64,000 bases of DNA from an uncultured Pelagibacteraceae bacterium. Its GTDB lineage: Bacteria; Pseudomonadota; Alphaproteobacteria; Pelagibacterales; Pelagibacteraceae. The stretch lies in NCBI GenBank assembly GCA_902552985.1, contig CACDII010000003.1:113203-177202 (forward strand), written 5' to 3'. The translations under genes and the position numbers were made by a program. Shown in pieces: positions 51,122 through 61,111 of this stretch. The notes below the pieces were generated by a model. That model ran no database searches, was not told the origin of the DNA, and saw nothing but the letters and a program-made list of their open reading frames with translations. Every line of letters starts with the position of its first letter. Positions within the stretch are counted from its first letter, which is position 1.

Positions 51122-53310
51122 TATTTACTCATAAAGTTATTTAACCAAATATTATGTGATTTGTTTAAATCGTCAATTGATACTTTTGACTTTTCATCAA
51201 TAATAAGATCATTATCATTGACTATTCCGAGTTCATCATAGTGAACAGAATTTTTTTCAAGAATTTCTATTACATTGTCATAATTTGTTTTTTCAATTTC
51301 TACTATGTATCTACCTTGATCTTCTCCAAATAAATATTCAAATTTATCAATCAAGTATTTAGGTTTATTTAATAATGCACCTTTTTTTCCCTTGATACAC
51401 ATTTTAGATAATGCCGTTATAATTCCACCTAAAGATACATCATGAGCAGCTTTTATAAAATTTTTATCAATAAGTTTTAAAACTGTTTCTCCATTATTTT
51501 TTTCATTAAATAAATTTATTTCAGGAGGAGGGCCATTTTTTTCAGATAATATATCTCTTGAAAATAAACTTTGTTCTAAATGTCCTTCAGTTTTTCCAAT
51601 AACTAAAAGAATATTTTCATTCTGCTTGAGATCCATTGTAACCATATTTTTATAGTTTTTAATTAAGCCAACACCACCAATAGTGGGAGTAGGTTTTATT
51701 CCAATATCTTTTGTTTGGTTATAAAAAGATACATTTCCTGAAACTACTGGAAAATCCAAATAAGCACTGGCTTCCCCAAGTCCTTGAACGCATTCTACAA
51801 ACTCACCCATATTTTCATCATTTTCTGGACTACCAAAATTTAAACAATTTGTTATCGCGATTGGCTTTGCTCCAACGGCTATTAAATTTCTCCAACTTTC
51901 ACAAACAATTTGTTTTCCACCACTTAAAGGATGAGCCCAACAGTATACTGCCGAAGAGTCAACAGAAGCAGCAACAGCTTTACTTGTACCATGGATTCTG
52001 ACAACTCCCGCATCTCCACCAGGTTTCTGAATTGTATCTCCCATAACAGTATGATCGTATTGTTGCCAAATCCATTTTTTACTGCAAACATTGGGATTTG
52101 CTAAGATTTTATTTAAAACATTAACTATTTTTAAATTTTTAAACTTTTCTTTTTTAATTTTATTTTTTTTTGGAAGTTTAGCTTTTTTCCATTTACGATC
52201 ATATATTGGAGAATTTTCTACTAAAGTATCTATAGGTATATCTGCAACTTTTTTTTTATCAAAAAACAATTCAATTTTTTTACTGTCTGTTGTTTTACCG
52301 ATAATTGCAAAGTCCAGATTCCATTTATCAAAAATTTTTTTTGCTAATTCTTCTTTTCCATTTTCTAAAACTATCAGCATCCTTTCTTGACTTTCTGATA
52401 ACATTATTTCGTATGGAGTCATTTTTGTTTCTCTACAAGGAACTTTATTTAAGTCTAGTTCAATACCCAATTTACCTTTTGAAGCCATTTCTATGCTTGA
52501 AGACGTAAGCCCAGCTGCACCCATATCTTGTATAGCGATTATTGAGTCCCCACTCATTAATTCTAAACATGCTTCTAATAAAAGTTTCTCGGTAAAAGGA
52601 TCTCCAACTTGAACTGTTGGCTTCTTTTCCTCTATTTTTTCATCAAAAACAGCTGAAGCCATACTTGCTCCATGAATTCCATCTCTTCCGGTTTTTGAAC
52701 CTACATAAATGACAGGTTTATTTAAACCGGCAGCTTTTGAATAGAATATTTTATTTTTTTTGACCAATCCTAAAGTCATTGCATTAACTAGAATATTGCC
52801 ATTATAAGATTCATCAAAATTTGTTTGTCCAGCAATAGTTGGTATGCCCATACAGTTCCCATAACCACCAATTCCACGTACAACACCTCTTAATAAATTT
52901 CTTGTTTTTTTATGTTCAGGAGAACCAAAGTGTATTGAATTAAGATTAGCTATAGGTCGTGCGCCCATTGTAAACACGTCTCTCATAATTCCTCCAACTC
53001 CAGTTGCTGCTCCTTGATATGGCTCAATAAATGACGGATGATTATGACTTTCTATTTTAAAAACTATGGCATCATTGTCTTCAATATCAATGATACCTGC
53101 ATTTTCTCCAGGACCTTGAATAACTTTATTATTTTTTGTAGGTAAATTTTTTAGGTGAATTTTTGAAGATTTGTATGAACAATGTTCATTCCACATTGCT
53201 GAAAAAATACCAAGTTCAGTAATATTAGGTGTTCTTTTTAATAAATCACAAATTTTACTATATTCTTGTTTTTTTAAACCATGTTCTATAGCAATTTTTT
53301 CGTTTACCAT
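51121..53310 (-). CDS. purL: Phosphoribosylformylglycinamidine synthase, PurL subunit (small type)
   Basis: PurL converts FGAR to FGAM with ammonia supplied by PurQ. At 729 residues it is the small PurL that works with separate PurS and PurQ. Visible blocks are [58 protein letters not shown] and the second-half AHDVSLGGI. It follows purQ by two bases and is coupled to bolA. Confidence 0.96.
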   Translation of the reverse strand: MVNEKIAIEHGLKKQEYSKICDLLKRTPNITELGIFSAMWNEHCSYKSSKIHLKNLPTKNNKVIQGPGENAGIIDIEDNDAIVFKIESHNHPSFIEPYQGAATGVGGIMRDVFTMGARPIANLNSIHFGSPEHKKTRNLLRGVVRGIGGYGNCMGIPTIAGQTNFDESYNGNILVNAMTLGLVKKNKIFYSKAAGLNKPVIYVGSKTGRDGIHGASMASAVFDEKIEEKKPTVQVGDPFTEKLLLEACLELMSGDSIIAIQDMGAAGLTSSSIEMASKGKLGIELDLNKVPCRETKMTPYEIMLSESQERMLIVLENGKEELAKKIFDKWNLDFAIIGKTTDSKKIELFFDKKKVADIPIDTLVENSPIYDRKWKKAKLPKKNKIKKEKFKNLKIVNVLNKILANPNVCSKKWIWQQYDHTVMGDTIQKPGGDAGVVRIHGTSKAVAASVDSSAVYCWAHPLSGGKQIVCESWRNLIAVGAKPIAITNCLNFGSPENDENMGEFVECVQGLGEASAYLDFPVVSGNVSFYNQTKDIGIKPTPTIGGVGLIKNYKNMVTMDLKQNENILLVIGKTEGHLEQSLFSRDILSEKNGPPPEINLFNEKNNGETVLKLIDKNFIKAAHDVSLGGIITALSKMCIKGKKGALLNKPKYLIDKFEYLFGEDQGRYIVEIEKTNYDNVIEILEKNSVHYDELGIVNDNDLIIDEKSKVSIDDLNKSHNIWLNNFMSK

Positions 53311-53312
53311 AT

Positions 53313-53996
53313 TTATTTAAGATTATTTAATAAATTTTCAAAAAATAAAGATCCATCTTCACCAGATAAATATTCATCTATCATTCTTTCTGGATGAGGC
53401 ATCATACCAAGTATATTTTTTTCTTTATTAAAAATTCCAGCTATATTTTTACTAGATCCATTTGGATTATACTCATCTTTAACTTCACCTTTTTTATTAC
53501 AATAAAATAAAGCAATTTGGTTATTGTCCTCTATTTCTTTCATTTGATTTTTTGTACAAAAATAATTTCCTTCATTATGAGCTATATGCAGTTTTAAAGT
53601 TTGTTTAGTAATTTTTTTAAAATATTTATTTTCATTATTATTAATTTTTACAAATACATTTTTACAAATGAATTCAGAAAATTTGTTTCTTAGAAGAACA
53701 CCAGGCAAAAGTTCTGTTTCAGTTAAAATCTGGAAACCATTACAAATACCCATTAATAGCCCACCAGATTTTGCAAAATCTATTACAGACTTAATAATTT
53801 TTGATTTAGAGGCCATACTACCACATCTTAGATAGTCACCATATGAAAAACCTCCTGGAAGAACAACTAAATCACTTTTTGGAAGTTTAGTGTCCTCATG
53901 CCAAACCATTTTATTTTTAAATCCAAATTTTTTTAAAGCTACATCCATATCTCTGTCACAATTAGATCCAGGAAATATTATTACAGATGAATTCAT
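53313..53996 (-). CDS. purQ: Phosphoribosylformylglycinamidine synthase, PurQ glutaminase subunit
   Basis: A class I glutamine amidotransferase of 227 residues feeding ammonia to Pur[16 protein letters not shown] at the start, [17 protein letters not shown], the nucleophile Cys in [12 protein letters not shown], and the His-Glu pair in MMPHPERM are intact. It lies six bases after purS and two before purL. Confidence 0.95.
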   Translation of the reverse strand: MNSSVIIFPGSNCDRDMDVALKKFGFKNKMVWHEDTKLPKSDLVVLPGGFSYGDYLRCGSMASKSKIIKSVIDFAKSGGLLMGICNGFQILTETELLPGVLLRNKFSEFICKNVFVKINNNENKYFKKITKQTLKLHIAHNEGNYFCTKNQMKEIEDNNQIALFYCNKKGEVKDEYNPNGSSKNIAGIFNKEKNILGMMPHPERMIDEYLSGEDGSLFFENLLNNLK

Positions 53997-54002
53997 TTTT
54001 AA

Positions 54003-54245
54003 TTATTGTGATCCAATAATTTTATAATCTTCTATTACAAGATTAGCCAAAAGTTTATCGCACATTTGAGAAACTTGGTCTTCAGCTTTTTTTTTATCTT
54101 TTTCTTCAATTTCAATTTCAAAAAATTTTCCTTGTCGTACTTCATGTACATTATTAAAATTCATGCCTTTGAGAGCTTTCATTATTGTTGTTCCTTGAGG
54201 ATCTAAAACTGCTTTTTTTAAAGTTACAACAACTGAAATTTTCAA
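54003..54245 (-). CDS. purS: Phosphoribosylformylglycinamidine synthase, PurS subunit
   Basis: The 80-residue PurS bridges PurL and PurQ in the three-part FGAM synthase. ISVVVTLKKAVLDPQGTTI and VHEVRQGKFFEIEI are the conserved strands. The start codon is TTG at 54245; the next in-frame ATG would cut off the first conserved strand. It lies four bases after purC. Confidence 0.93.
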   Translation of the reverse strand: MKISVVVTLKKAVLDPQGTTIMKALKGMNFNNVHEVRQGKFFEIEIEEKDKKKAEDQVSQMCDKLLANLVIEDYKIIGSQ

Positions 54246-54249
54246 AGTA

Positions 54250-55032
54250 TTACTTTCTATTTTTAACTGATCTTAGTTTTCCAAATTCAACAGTTTTTAT
54301 ATTAGTTCCCTCATGAAGAATATTTAATCTTCTAGCAACCTCTTGATAAGCTTCGATTACGTTACCTAAATCTTTTCTAAATCTGTCCTTGTCTAATTTT
54401 TTATCATTGCTTGAGTCCCATAATCTGCAAGTGTCAGGACTTATTTCATCAGCTAATATAATTTTTTTCTTACCATTTTGGTTCAATCTTCCAAATTCGA
54501 CTTTAAAATCTACTAGTTTGATGCCAACACTTTTAAACATACCTTGCATAAAATCATTTATTCTAAAACATATTTTGCTTATAGAATCTAATTCAGAGTC
54601 ATCAGACCATCCAAAAGCACATATATGTTCTCTTGCAACAAGGGGATCATGCAAATCATCATTTTTGAAGCAAAATTCTAATAATGGTTTCTCTAATACA
54701 GTTCCATCTTCTATACCTAGTCTTTTAGTGAGAGATCCAGTTGCAATATTTCTTACAACAAATTCTATTGGAATTATTTCAACTAATTTAACTAATTGTT
54801 CTCGCATATTAATTCTTTTGATTAAATGAGTCTCAATACCTATTTGATTTAAATTTGATAAAATATGTTCTGAAATTCTATTGTTTAAAATTCCTTTACC
54901 TTCAATTACTGATTTTTTTTGATTATTGAAAGCAGTAGCATCATCTTTAAAATGTTGAATGGCAGTACCTTTCTCAGTGGCTGTATAAAGGATTTTAGCT
55001 TTACCTTCGTATAGTTTTTTCCCTTTTTTCAT
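54250..55032 (-). CDS. purC: Phosphoribosylaminoimidazole-succinocarboxamide synthase
   Basis: PurC joins CAIR and aspartate to SAICAR with ATP. The 260-residue protein has KKLYEGKAKILY at the start, FKDDATAFN, PIEFVVRNIATGSLTKR, LVDFKVEFGR and LADEISPDTCRLWD. It is one of the central genes of the leftward purine unit and is coupled to purB by an ATG/stop overlap. Confidence 0.96.
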   Translation of the reverse strand: MKKGKKLYEGKAKILYTATEKGTAIQHFKDDATAFNNQKKSVIEGKGILNNRISEHILSNLNQIGIETHLIKRINMREQLVKLVEIIPIEFVVRNIATGSLTKRLGIEDGTVLEKPLLEFCFKNDDLHDPLVAREHICAFGWSDDSELDSISKICFRINDFMQGMFKSVGIKLVDFKVEFGRLNQNGKKKIILADEISPDTCRLWDSSNDKKLDKDRFRKDLGNVIEAYQEVARRLNILHEGTNIKTVEFGKLRSVKNRK

Positions 55033-56324
55033 TACTTAAATACTCTATTAAAAATCAAATTAATATTTTTAAAATGTGAGGAATAATTAAATATTTTTTT
55101 AAGTTTATTCAAAGGAATTTTGTTAGTTATTAAATTATCTTTTTTTACAACTTCAAATAGATTTAAATTTTGCGCTATGCATTTTTTTGCGTGTGATTGA
55201 ACTATTCGATATGATTTTTCTCTACTTAATCCAGATTTTGTTAGTTCAAGCATTAATTCCTGAGAAAAAATAGTACCTTTTGTTATGTTTAGATTAAAAG
55301 CCATTTTTTTTGGATACACAATCATGTTTTTTAAAATATCAGTCAATCTAACTAACGCGAAATCCAAAGTTATGTTTGCGTCGGGACCTATGTTTCTTTC
55401 TACACTTGAGTGCGAAATATCTCTTTCATGCCACAGTGAAATATTTTCTAATGCTGGAATTACGTAACTTCTAACCATTCTAGATAGACCTGTTAAGTTT
55501 TCACTTAGAATTGGGTTTTTTTTATGTGGCATTGCAGATGACCCTTTTTGCTTTTTTGAAAAATATTCCTGAATTTCATAAACTTCTGTTCTTTGCAAAT
55601 GCCTTACTTCAGTTGCAACTCTTTCTACAGATCCTGCAATAATTCCTAGTACTGAAAAATAAAATGCATGTCTATCTCTTGGAATTATTTGTGTTGAAAT
55701 CGGTTCAACTTTAAGGGATAGTTTTTTTGCAACGTGTTTTTCAACATTAGGATTAATATTAGCAAATGTTCCGACAGCTCCAGAAATTGCACAAGTTGAA
55801 ATCTCATCAATTGCACTTATTAGTCTTTTTTTATTTCTTTTAAATTCTTCATAAAAGGATGCTAATTTTAAACCAAATGTTAAAGGTTCAGCATGAATAC
55901 CATGGCTTCTTCCAACACAAGGTGTAAATTTATATTTTTTAGCCTGTTTCCTTAAAACATTTAATATTTGATCAATATCTTTTAAAAGTATTTTTCCAGA
56001 CTGTACTAACTGAATATTAAAACTTGTGTCTAACACGTCAGATGAAGTCATGCCCTGGTGAAGGTACCTTGCTTTAATTCCTGCTCTTTCAGTAATTGAA
56101 GTTAAAAATGCAATAACATCGTGTTTAACTTTAGATTCAATAGCGTGAATTCTTTTAACATTTATTTTTCCCTTTTTTTTAACTGCGACTGAGACACCTC
56201 TTGGTATGTATCCAAGTTTTTCCATAGCTTGAGCTGCAGCAATTTCAACATCAAGCCAAATTTTATACTTATTTTCCTCTGACCAAATTTGAGTAAGTTC
56301 TTTTCTAGAGTATCTTGATATCAT
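55032..56324 (-). CDS. purB: Adenylosuccinate lyase
   Basis: PurB cleaves SAICAR and adenylosuccinate, releasing fumarate twice in purine synthesis. The 430-residue protein has GMTSSDVLDTS, GRSHGIHAEP with a catalytic His, and the signature GSSAMPHKKNPI with the mobile catalytic Ser loop. The length is usual for the B. subtilis-like type. It overlaps purC and map at its two ends. Confidence 0.95.
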   Translation of the reverse strand: MISRYSRKELTQIWSEENKYKIWLDVEIAAAQAMEKLGYIPRGVSVAVKKKGKINVKRIHAIESKVKHDVIAFLTSITERAGIKARYLHQGMTSSDVLDTSFNIQLVQSGKILLKDIDQILNVLRKQAKKYKFTPCVGRSHGIHAEPLTFGLKLASFYEEFKRNKKRLISAIDEISTCAISGAVGTFANINPNVEKHVAKKLSLKVEPISTQIIPRDRHAFYFSVLGIIAGSVERVATEVRHLQRTEVYEIQEYFSKKQKGSSAMPHKKNPILSENLTGLSRMVRSYVIPALENISLWHERDISHSSVERNIGPDANITLDFALVRLTDILKNMIVYPKKMAFNLNITKGTIFSQELMLELTKSGLSREKSYRIVQSHAKKCIAQNLNLFEVVKKDNLITNKIPLNKLKKIFNYSSHFKNINLIFNRVFK

Positions 56325-57097
56325 TATTTGTAAGGGGGTCTTGAATAGTTTTTATCAGATTTTGTAAATATTTCATAACCATTTTCCGTTATTCCTATCG
56401 TATGTTCAAATTGTGCTGATAAAGATTTATCTTTTGTAACAGCTGTCCATCCATCATTTAAAATTTTCACATCATATTTACCAACATTTATCATTGGCTC
56501 AATGGTAAAAGTCATACCTGATTCTAATTCAATACCTGTATTTTTTTTCCCATAGTGAAGAACATTTGGATGTTCATGAAAAACATTACTAATTCCATGA
56601 CCACAAAAATCTCTTACAACTGAAAAACCTTTGCTCTCAACATAAGTTTGTATTTCATTACCAATGTCACCTAATTTAATACCTGGTCTTAATATATTTA
56701 TTGCCTTCATCATAGATTCATAGGTAGCGTTGATAAGATTATTTGCTTTAACTGAAACTTCTCCAACACAAAACATTCTACTAGTGTCTCCATAGTATCC
56801 ATCGACAATTGCTGTTACATCTATATTTAATACGTCTCCTTCTTTTAAAGCTCTTTCTGTAGTTGGAACTCCATGGCACACAACGTGATTTAAGGAAGTA
56901 CATAAAGATTTTTTAAAACCTCGATAAAAAAGTGGAGCTGAATAACCACCATTGTCTCGTATAAATTCATAACCAAGTTTATCAATAAATTCAGTTGAAA
57001 TTCCTTCCTTTATATTTTCTGTTAGCATGTCCAGAGTTTTAGCAGCAAGTTTACCTGCTACTCTCATTTTTTCAAATTTTTCAGAATAATTATTCAT
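56324..57097 (-). CDS. map: Methionine aminopeptidase, type I
   Basis: Map removes the initiator methionine. In 257 residues the five metal ligands are seen in NIDVTAIVDGYYGDTSRMF (two Asp), GHGISNVFHEHP (His), FTIEPMI (Glu) and SAQFEHTIGI (Glu), with NHVVCHGVP carrying the substrate His. The N-terminal zinc finger of longer forms is absent, as usual in bacteria. It overlaps sfsA by eight bases and purB by a stop/start overlap. Confidence 0.95.
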   Translation of the reverse strand: MNNYSEKFEKMRVAGKLAAKTLDMLTENIKEGISTEFIDKLGYEFIRDNGGYSAPLFYRGFKKSLCTSLNHVVCHGVPTTERALKEGDVLNIDVTAIVDGYYGDTSRMFCVGEVSVKANNLINATYESMMKAINILRPGIKLGDIGNEIQTYVESKGFSVVRDFCGHGISNVFHEHPNVLHYGKKNTGIELESGMTFTIEPMINVGKYDVKILNDGWTAVTKDKSLSAQFEHTIGITENGYEIFTKSDKNYSRPPYK

Positions 57098-57788
57098 TTA
57101 TAATTTTAATTTTTTTATCTATATAAATTGCTTTTGAACTAATTTTACACCTATAAGCTAAAAAATTAATACCAGCTTTTTTTGCAGCAATGTAATTTTT
57201 ATAATACTCATTATCTATATCTCTAGCTATTTTAAAATTTTCTACATTTTGAATTTGAACTAGAAATATAAGATAGGTTTTATAACCTTTTTTTGTGGCA
57301 TCAATAAGGGCAAGCAAATGTTTAGAACCTCTGGCAGTAATAGCATCAGGAAATTCAGCTGTTTTAGGTTTTCTGAAAAGTGTTACATTTTTAACTTCTA
57401 TAAAACTTTTTTGATTTTTTTTTTCAGTTAAGAAATCAAATCTTGTATCCTTATTAAAATAAACCTCAGGCTTTATAATTTCAGAGTTTTTTAACTCTTT
57501 TATCAAGTTGTTAGATAATCCGTGATAAACAATTTTATTAGCCATATGTGTGTTCACGCCTACAAGTTTTTTTTTAGTCTTTATAATTTCTAAACCATAT
57601 TTTAATTTCTTTTTTGGATCGTCTTTTTTTGACAAATAAACGTCATTACCTTCGTCAAGAAGTCCTTTCATAGAGCCTGTATTAGGGCAATGTGCTGTGA
57701 CAATTTCTTGATTTAGTTTAACATCAACAAAAAAACGTTTATATCTTTTGATTAGATTGCCTTTTATTAAAGACTTGGTAAATTCCAT
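57090..57788 (-). CDS. sfsA: SfsA family protein, sugar fermentation stimulation homologue
   Basis: A 232-residue SfsA-like protein. It begins MEFTKSLIKGNLIKRYKRFFVDV, and has TAHCPNTGSMKGLL, KKKLVGVNTHMANK, RFDFLTEKK and FIEVKNVTL, which look like a nuclease-type fold with an E-x-K. The true role is unsettled; nucleic acid binding has been reported for the family. I start at 57788, since the E. coli protein begins MEF; an ATG five codons earlier also exists. The divergent cinA-like gene starts only 20 bases away. Confidence 0.87.
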   Translation of the reverse strand: MEFTKSLIKGNLIKRYKRFFVDVKLNQEIVTAHCPNTGSMKGLLDEGNDVYLSKKDDPKKKLKYGLEIIKTKKKLVGVNTHMANKIVYHGLSNNLIKELKNSEIIKPEVYFNKDTRFDFLTEKKNQKSFIEVKNVTLFRKPKTAEFPDAITARGSKHLLALIDATKKGYKTYLIFLVQIQNVENFKIARDIDNEYYKNYIAAKKAGINFLAYRCKISSKAIYIDKKIKIINE

Positions 57789-57808
57789 ATACAAATTATA
57801 CATTTAAA

Positions 57809-58558
57809 ATGTCCAAAAACATAAAATATAATGCCTCAATAATAATCATAGGAAATGAAATTCTTTCAGGCAGAACGAAAGATACCAACACAAGCACATT
57901 AGCAACATGGTTAAATTCAATTGGAGTAAGTGTTGGAGAAGTTAGAGTTATTCCAGACCTTGAAAATATTATAGTTGAAACTATTAATACTTTAAGAAAA
58001 AGTTATGACTATGTTTTTACCACTGGCGGTATTGGTCCTACACATGATGATATTACAGCGAAATCAGTTTCAAAAGCTTTTGGAGTTAAATACCAAATAC
58101 ATCAGGAAGCTTTCAAAATATTAGAGTCTTACTATAAGGTTGGAGAATTTAATGAAGGAAGACAAAAAATGGTTTGGATGCCAGAAAATGCAAATTTAAT
58201 CTTAAATCCAACAAGTGGAGCTCCAGGATTTAGTGTAGAGAATGTATTTTGTTTACCAGGTGTTCCTTCAATTTTAAAATCTATGTTGGGATCTTTAAAA
58301 AATAAAATAGTAGGGGGCGAGCCAATATTAAGTCATACAATAAGTTTAAGAACTGTTGAAAGTGAAATTGCTAGTTCTTTAACAAAAGTTCAAAACAATA
58401 ATAAAGATGTCGAAATAGGTAGCTATCCTTTTTTTCACGCTGGAAAATTAGGAGTATCAATTGTTATTCGTTCAGAAAATCAATCAGAAATCGACAATTG
58501 TAATTCTCAAATTTTAAAATTTGTTGAAGAAAAAAATATTAAAATTGTAGATCGTTAA
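57809..58558 (+). CDS. Molybdopterin-binding domain protein, CinA N-terminal-like
   Basis: A 249-residue protein of the MoaB/Mog fold as found in the N-terminal part of CinA. IIIIGNEILSGRTKDTNTSTLATWLNSIGV and FTTGGIGPTHDDITAKSV are the signatures, and CLPGVPSILKSML follows. The C-terminal nicotinamide-nucleotide amidase domain of full CinA (about 160 residues) is missing. CinA N-domains can act as ADP-ribose or NMN-related pyrophosphatases; which activity holds here is unknown. It abuts the next gene without spacing. Confidence 0.83.
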   Translation: MSKNIKYNASIIIIGNEILSGRTKDTNTSTLATWLNSIGVSVGEVRVIPDLENIIVETINTLRKSYDYVFTTGGIGPTHDDITAKSVSKAFGVKYQIHQEAFKILESYYKVGEFNEGRQKMVWMPENANLILNPTSGAPGFSVENVFCLPGVPSILKSMLGSLKNKIVGGEPILSHTISLRTVESEIASSLTKVQNNNKDVEIGSYPFFHAGKLGVSIVIRSENQSEIDNCNSQILKFVEEKNIKIVDR

Positions 58559-59005
58559 ATGCTTTATTTTGCTTATGGAAGTAATCTTAATTGGTATCAA
58601 ATGAAAAAAGAAAGATGCCCTAGATCAAAATATTTGAAACCTTATATTTTGAAAGGATACAAATTATGTTTTAGTCACAAAAGTAAACATTCAATTTATG
58701 GACATGCAAACATTATTAAAAGTAAAAAATCAAGAGTTCTAGGAGCATTATGGAAAATTACAAAAAAAAATGAAAAAGTGTTAGATTTATATGAAGGAGT
58801 TAATTACAATTATTATCAAAAAGAATATTTTTCATACAAAGGACAAAAAGCTTTAGTTTATGTTCAAAAAATTTATTACTTGAAAAAACCAAATTCTACA
58901 TATTTGCATACAATTATTAATGGTTATAAGGATTGTGGTTTAGACTTAAATTATTTAAAGAAAAAAATCTCAAACTATAAAATTAGCTATAAAATAAATT
59001 GGTAA
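58559..59005 (+). CDS. Gamma-glutamylcyclotransferase-like protein
   Basis: A 148-residue protein of the GGCT/AIG2-like fold. It begins MLYFAYGSNLNWYQMKKERCP with the diagnostic YGSN loop, and LDLYEGVNYNYYQKEYF supplies the catalytic Glu. Members cyclise gamma-glutamyl amino acids to 5-oxoproline in glutathione or gamma-glutamyl-amine turnover. The ATG follows the upstream stop directly, so it is coupled to the CinA-like gene. The substrate is not determined by the sequence. Confidence 0.82.
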   Translation: MLYFAYGSNLNWYQMKKERCPRSKYLKPYILKGYKLCFSHKSKHSIYGHANIIKSKKSRVLGALWKITKKNEKVLDLYEGVNYNYYQKEYFSYKGQKALVYVQKIYYLKKPNSTYLHTIINGYKDCGLDLNYLKKKISNYKISYKINW

Positions 59006-59009
59006 ATAT

Positions 59010-60152
59010 ATGATTAGAAATAAAGGATTATTTTATGTATTTTTTTTAATATTAATCTCTCTAATTATATTTAGATCGCCTTGTTTCTTTACTGGAAATT
59101 CAATTAGATCTTTTGATCAAACAGTTTTTTATAATTTTTCAGCTAACAATAATTTTTTAGATTCTATTTTTTATGTATATCCTTATGCAAGTTATTTTGA
59201 ATTATGGATAAATATAGCGAGTAAATTTGCAACTTTTTTTCCAAATTACTCATCACATGTGGATGTGTATTTTGCACTTATAATAAAATTAATAATTTTC
59301 TTTTACATTTCTTATTCTAATTCAGCACTTTTTTATAATGCAAAATATAAAATTCTAGCAATATCTTTAATATTGTTTTCTCCACCGATGACTCCAGAGG
59401 TGTGGTTAACAACAATTCATTCAAAAAGCTACTTTGGTATATTTACTTTTATTTTATTGTTTCAAAGCTTTGAAAATTTTAATTTTTTTAAAAAAAGTGT
59501 TTATAGATTTTTTTTAGTTTTTAATGGTTTTTGTAGTATCTACTCAACTATATTGTCACCAATTTTTTTCCTTAAATATTTGTTTGAAAAAAAGAGAGAG
59601 GATTTAATAAACTTTTTATTCTCTTTAATACCACTTTTTATTAATTTTATAATATTTATTAGATTTGCTTTACTTGAATCAAGTACAAACAGATTTTTAT
59701 TTGATTTGAGCAAAATTGAGAATTTTGCATATAATATTTTAATAAGACCTGTATTTGGAAGTGGTATTCCTAAGTTTGTTTATAATAAATTAAACATTGA
59801 ATCAAATACATTGTTAATTATAGCGCTCTTTGTAATATTTATTTTCCTAATATCTATATTGCGGAATCTTTATTTTAACAGAGATAGAATATCATTATTA
59901 ATTATTAGCTCATTTTTAATACACTCTTTTTTCATTTTTTTTGGATCTTTGTATAGTGATTTTGTTGGCGGAAGATATGCCGTAATCCCAGGAATTATAT
60001 TATTGACATTAATAATTAGATTTTTTCAAATTGAGCAAAATAATCTAATTAAATATTTTATTTTTATATTTATACTATGTTCATTATTGGTTGGTTTACT
60101 GGAATTTAAATATTTAACTCCCTTGCCAGAATTATTAAAATGTCGAATCTAG
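59010..60152 (+). CDS. Polytopic membrane protein of unknown function
   Basis: A 380-residue protein with about nine or ten hydrophobic segments, very rich in Phe, Ile, Leu and Asn. A hydrophilic stretch with WLTTIHSKSYFG near 130-141 and another with SDFVGGRYAVIPG near 310-322 are the most conserved-looking parts. The shape suits a glycan-processing membrane enzyme of GT-C or O-antigen polymerase type, but I see no defining motif. It starts four bases after the cyclotransferase gene. AT content is higher than in housekeeping neighbours, which may mean accessory origin. Confidence 0.6.
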   Translation: MIRNKGLFYVFFLILISLIIFRSPCFFTGNSIRSFDQTVFYNFSANNNFLDSIFYVYPYASYFELWINIASKFATFFPNYSSHVDVYFALIIKLIIFFYISYSNSALFYNAKYKILAISLILFSPPMTPEVWLTTIHSKSYFGIFTFILLFQSFENFNFFKKSVYRFFLVFNGFCSIYSTILSPIFFLKYLFEKKREDLINFLFSLIPLFINFIIFIRFALLESSTNRFLFDLSKIENFAYNILIRPVFGSGIPKFVYNKLNIESNTLLIIALFVIFIFLISILRNLYFNRDRISLLIISSFLIHSFFIFFGSLYSDFVGGRYAVIPGIILLTLIIRFFQIEQNNLIKYFIFIFILCSLLVGLLEFKYLTPLPELLKCRI

Positions 60153-60235
60153 AAAATTAAATGAAGAAAAAAAATTTACTTATTCCTCTTGTTCAATTAT
60201 AAATATTAGCATAAATACTCATGAAAATAACTCAT

Positions 60236-60321
60236 GCCCTCGTGGTGAAATTGGTAGACACAAAGGACTTAAAATCCTTGCCCTTTTGGGAGTGCCAGTT
60301 CGAGTCTGGCCGAGGGCACCA
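60236..60321 (+). tRNA. tRNA-Leu (anticodon UAA)
   Basis: The acceptor stem GCCCTCG (60236-60242) pairs with CGAGGGC (60311-60317), followed by A and an encoded CCA. The anticodon stem AAGGA/TCCTT encloses loop CTTAAAA with anticodon TAA at 60270-60272. A long variable arm marks a class II tRNA, and the T arm has the normal TTCGAGT loop between GCCAG and CTGGC. nadK begins eight bases after the CCA end. Confidence 0.95.
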
Positions 60322-60329
60322 CACTATAT

Positions 60330-61100
60330 ATGATTAAATTAAATATTGTTTCTGATAAAAATAAATTATCAAAAAAAATTAAATTATTTATTGAAAAAAA
60401 AATAAAAACATTTTCTTTAAAAAAATCTAACTTAATTATTGTTATAGGTGGAGATGGTTTTATGCTCCAAACTTTAAAGAAACTGTATAAATTTAAAAAG
60501 CCTTTTTATGGAATTAATTCTGGAAACTATGGTTTTTTAATGAATAAATTTTCATCAAAAAATACAATTAAAAATTTATCAAAAGCTAAACTTATATCAA
60601 TTTCTCCATTAAAAATGATAGTAAAAAATAAATTTGGAAGATATAAAAAATCAATTGCAATAAATGAGGTATCTATATTAAGACAAAGCAGACAAGCAGC
60701 ATCACTATTAATACGCAATGGATCCAAACAAATAATAAAAAAATTAGTTTCTGATGGAGTATTAATTTCTACACCAGCAGGAAGCACTGCATACAATTTA
60801 TCGGTTCATGGTCCTATTTTAAATTTAGATTCTAAAAAACTATCTATTGCTCCAATTAGCCCATTCAGACCAAGAAGATGGAAAGGGAAGGTTGTAAGTA
60901 TAAAATCAAAAATATTAATAAAGAATCTTAATCCCAAAAAAAGACCTATAAGCGCAGTCGCAGATAATTTTGAAGTTAGAAACGCAAAATTAATTTCAAT
61001 TAAAAAAGATAATAAAATCAAATTTAATTTGTTATATGATAATAATAATAGCTTGCAAAAAAAAATAAAAATTGAACAATTAAGAAACGAGACAATTTAA
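60330..61100 (+). CDS. nadK: NAD kinase
   Basis: NadK phosphorylates NAD to NADP. The 256-residue protein has VIGGDGFML with the catalytic GGDG, NEVSILRQSRQAASLLI with the NE/D motif, SDGVLISTPAGSTAYNLSVHGPIL, and APISPFRPRRW in place of the common TPICPHSL, typical of alphaproteobacteria. It lies between two tRNA genes, eight bases after tRNA-Leu and eleven before tRNA-Val, so its mRNA is likely cut out of a joint tRNA transcript. Confidence 0.93.
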   Translation: MIKLNIVSDKNKLSKKIKLFIEKKIKTFSLKKSNLIIVIGGDGFMLQTLKKLYKFKKPFYGINSGNYGFLMNKFSSKNTIKNLSKAKLISISPLKMIVKNKFGRYKKSIAINEVSILRQSRQAASLLIRNGSKQIIKKLVSDGVLISTPAGSTAYNLSVHGPILNLDSKKLSIAPISPFRPRRWKGKVVSIKSKILIKNLNPKKRPISAVADNFEVRNAKLISIKKDNKIKFNLLYDNNNSLQKKIKIEQLRNETI

Positions 61101-61111
61101 AAACAAATATT

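Noticed and set aside
54389..54829. Open frame of 146 codons antisense to purC
   Set aside because: purC has all its motifs on the other strand; this frame has no recognisable domain or start signal.
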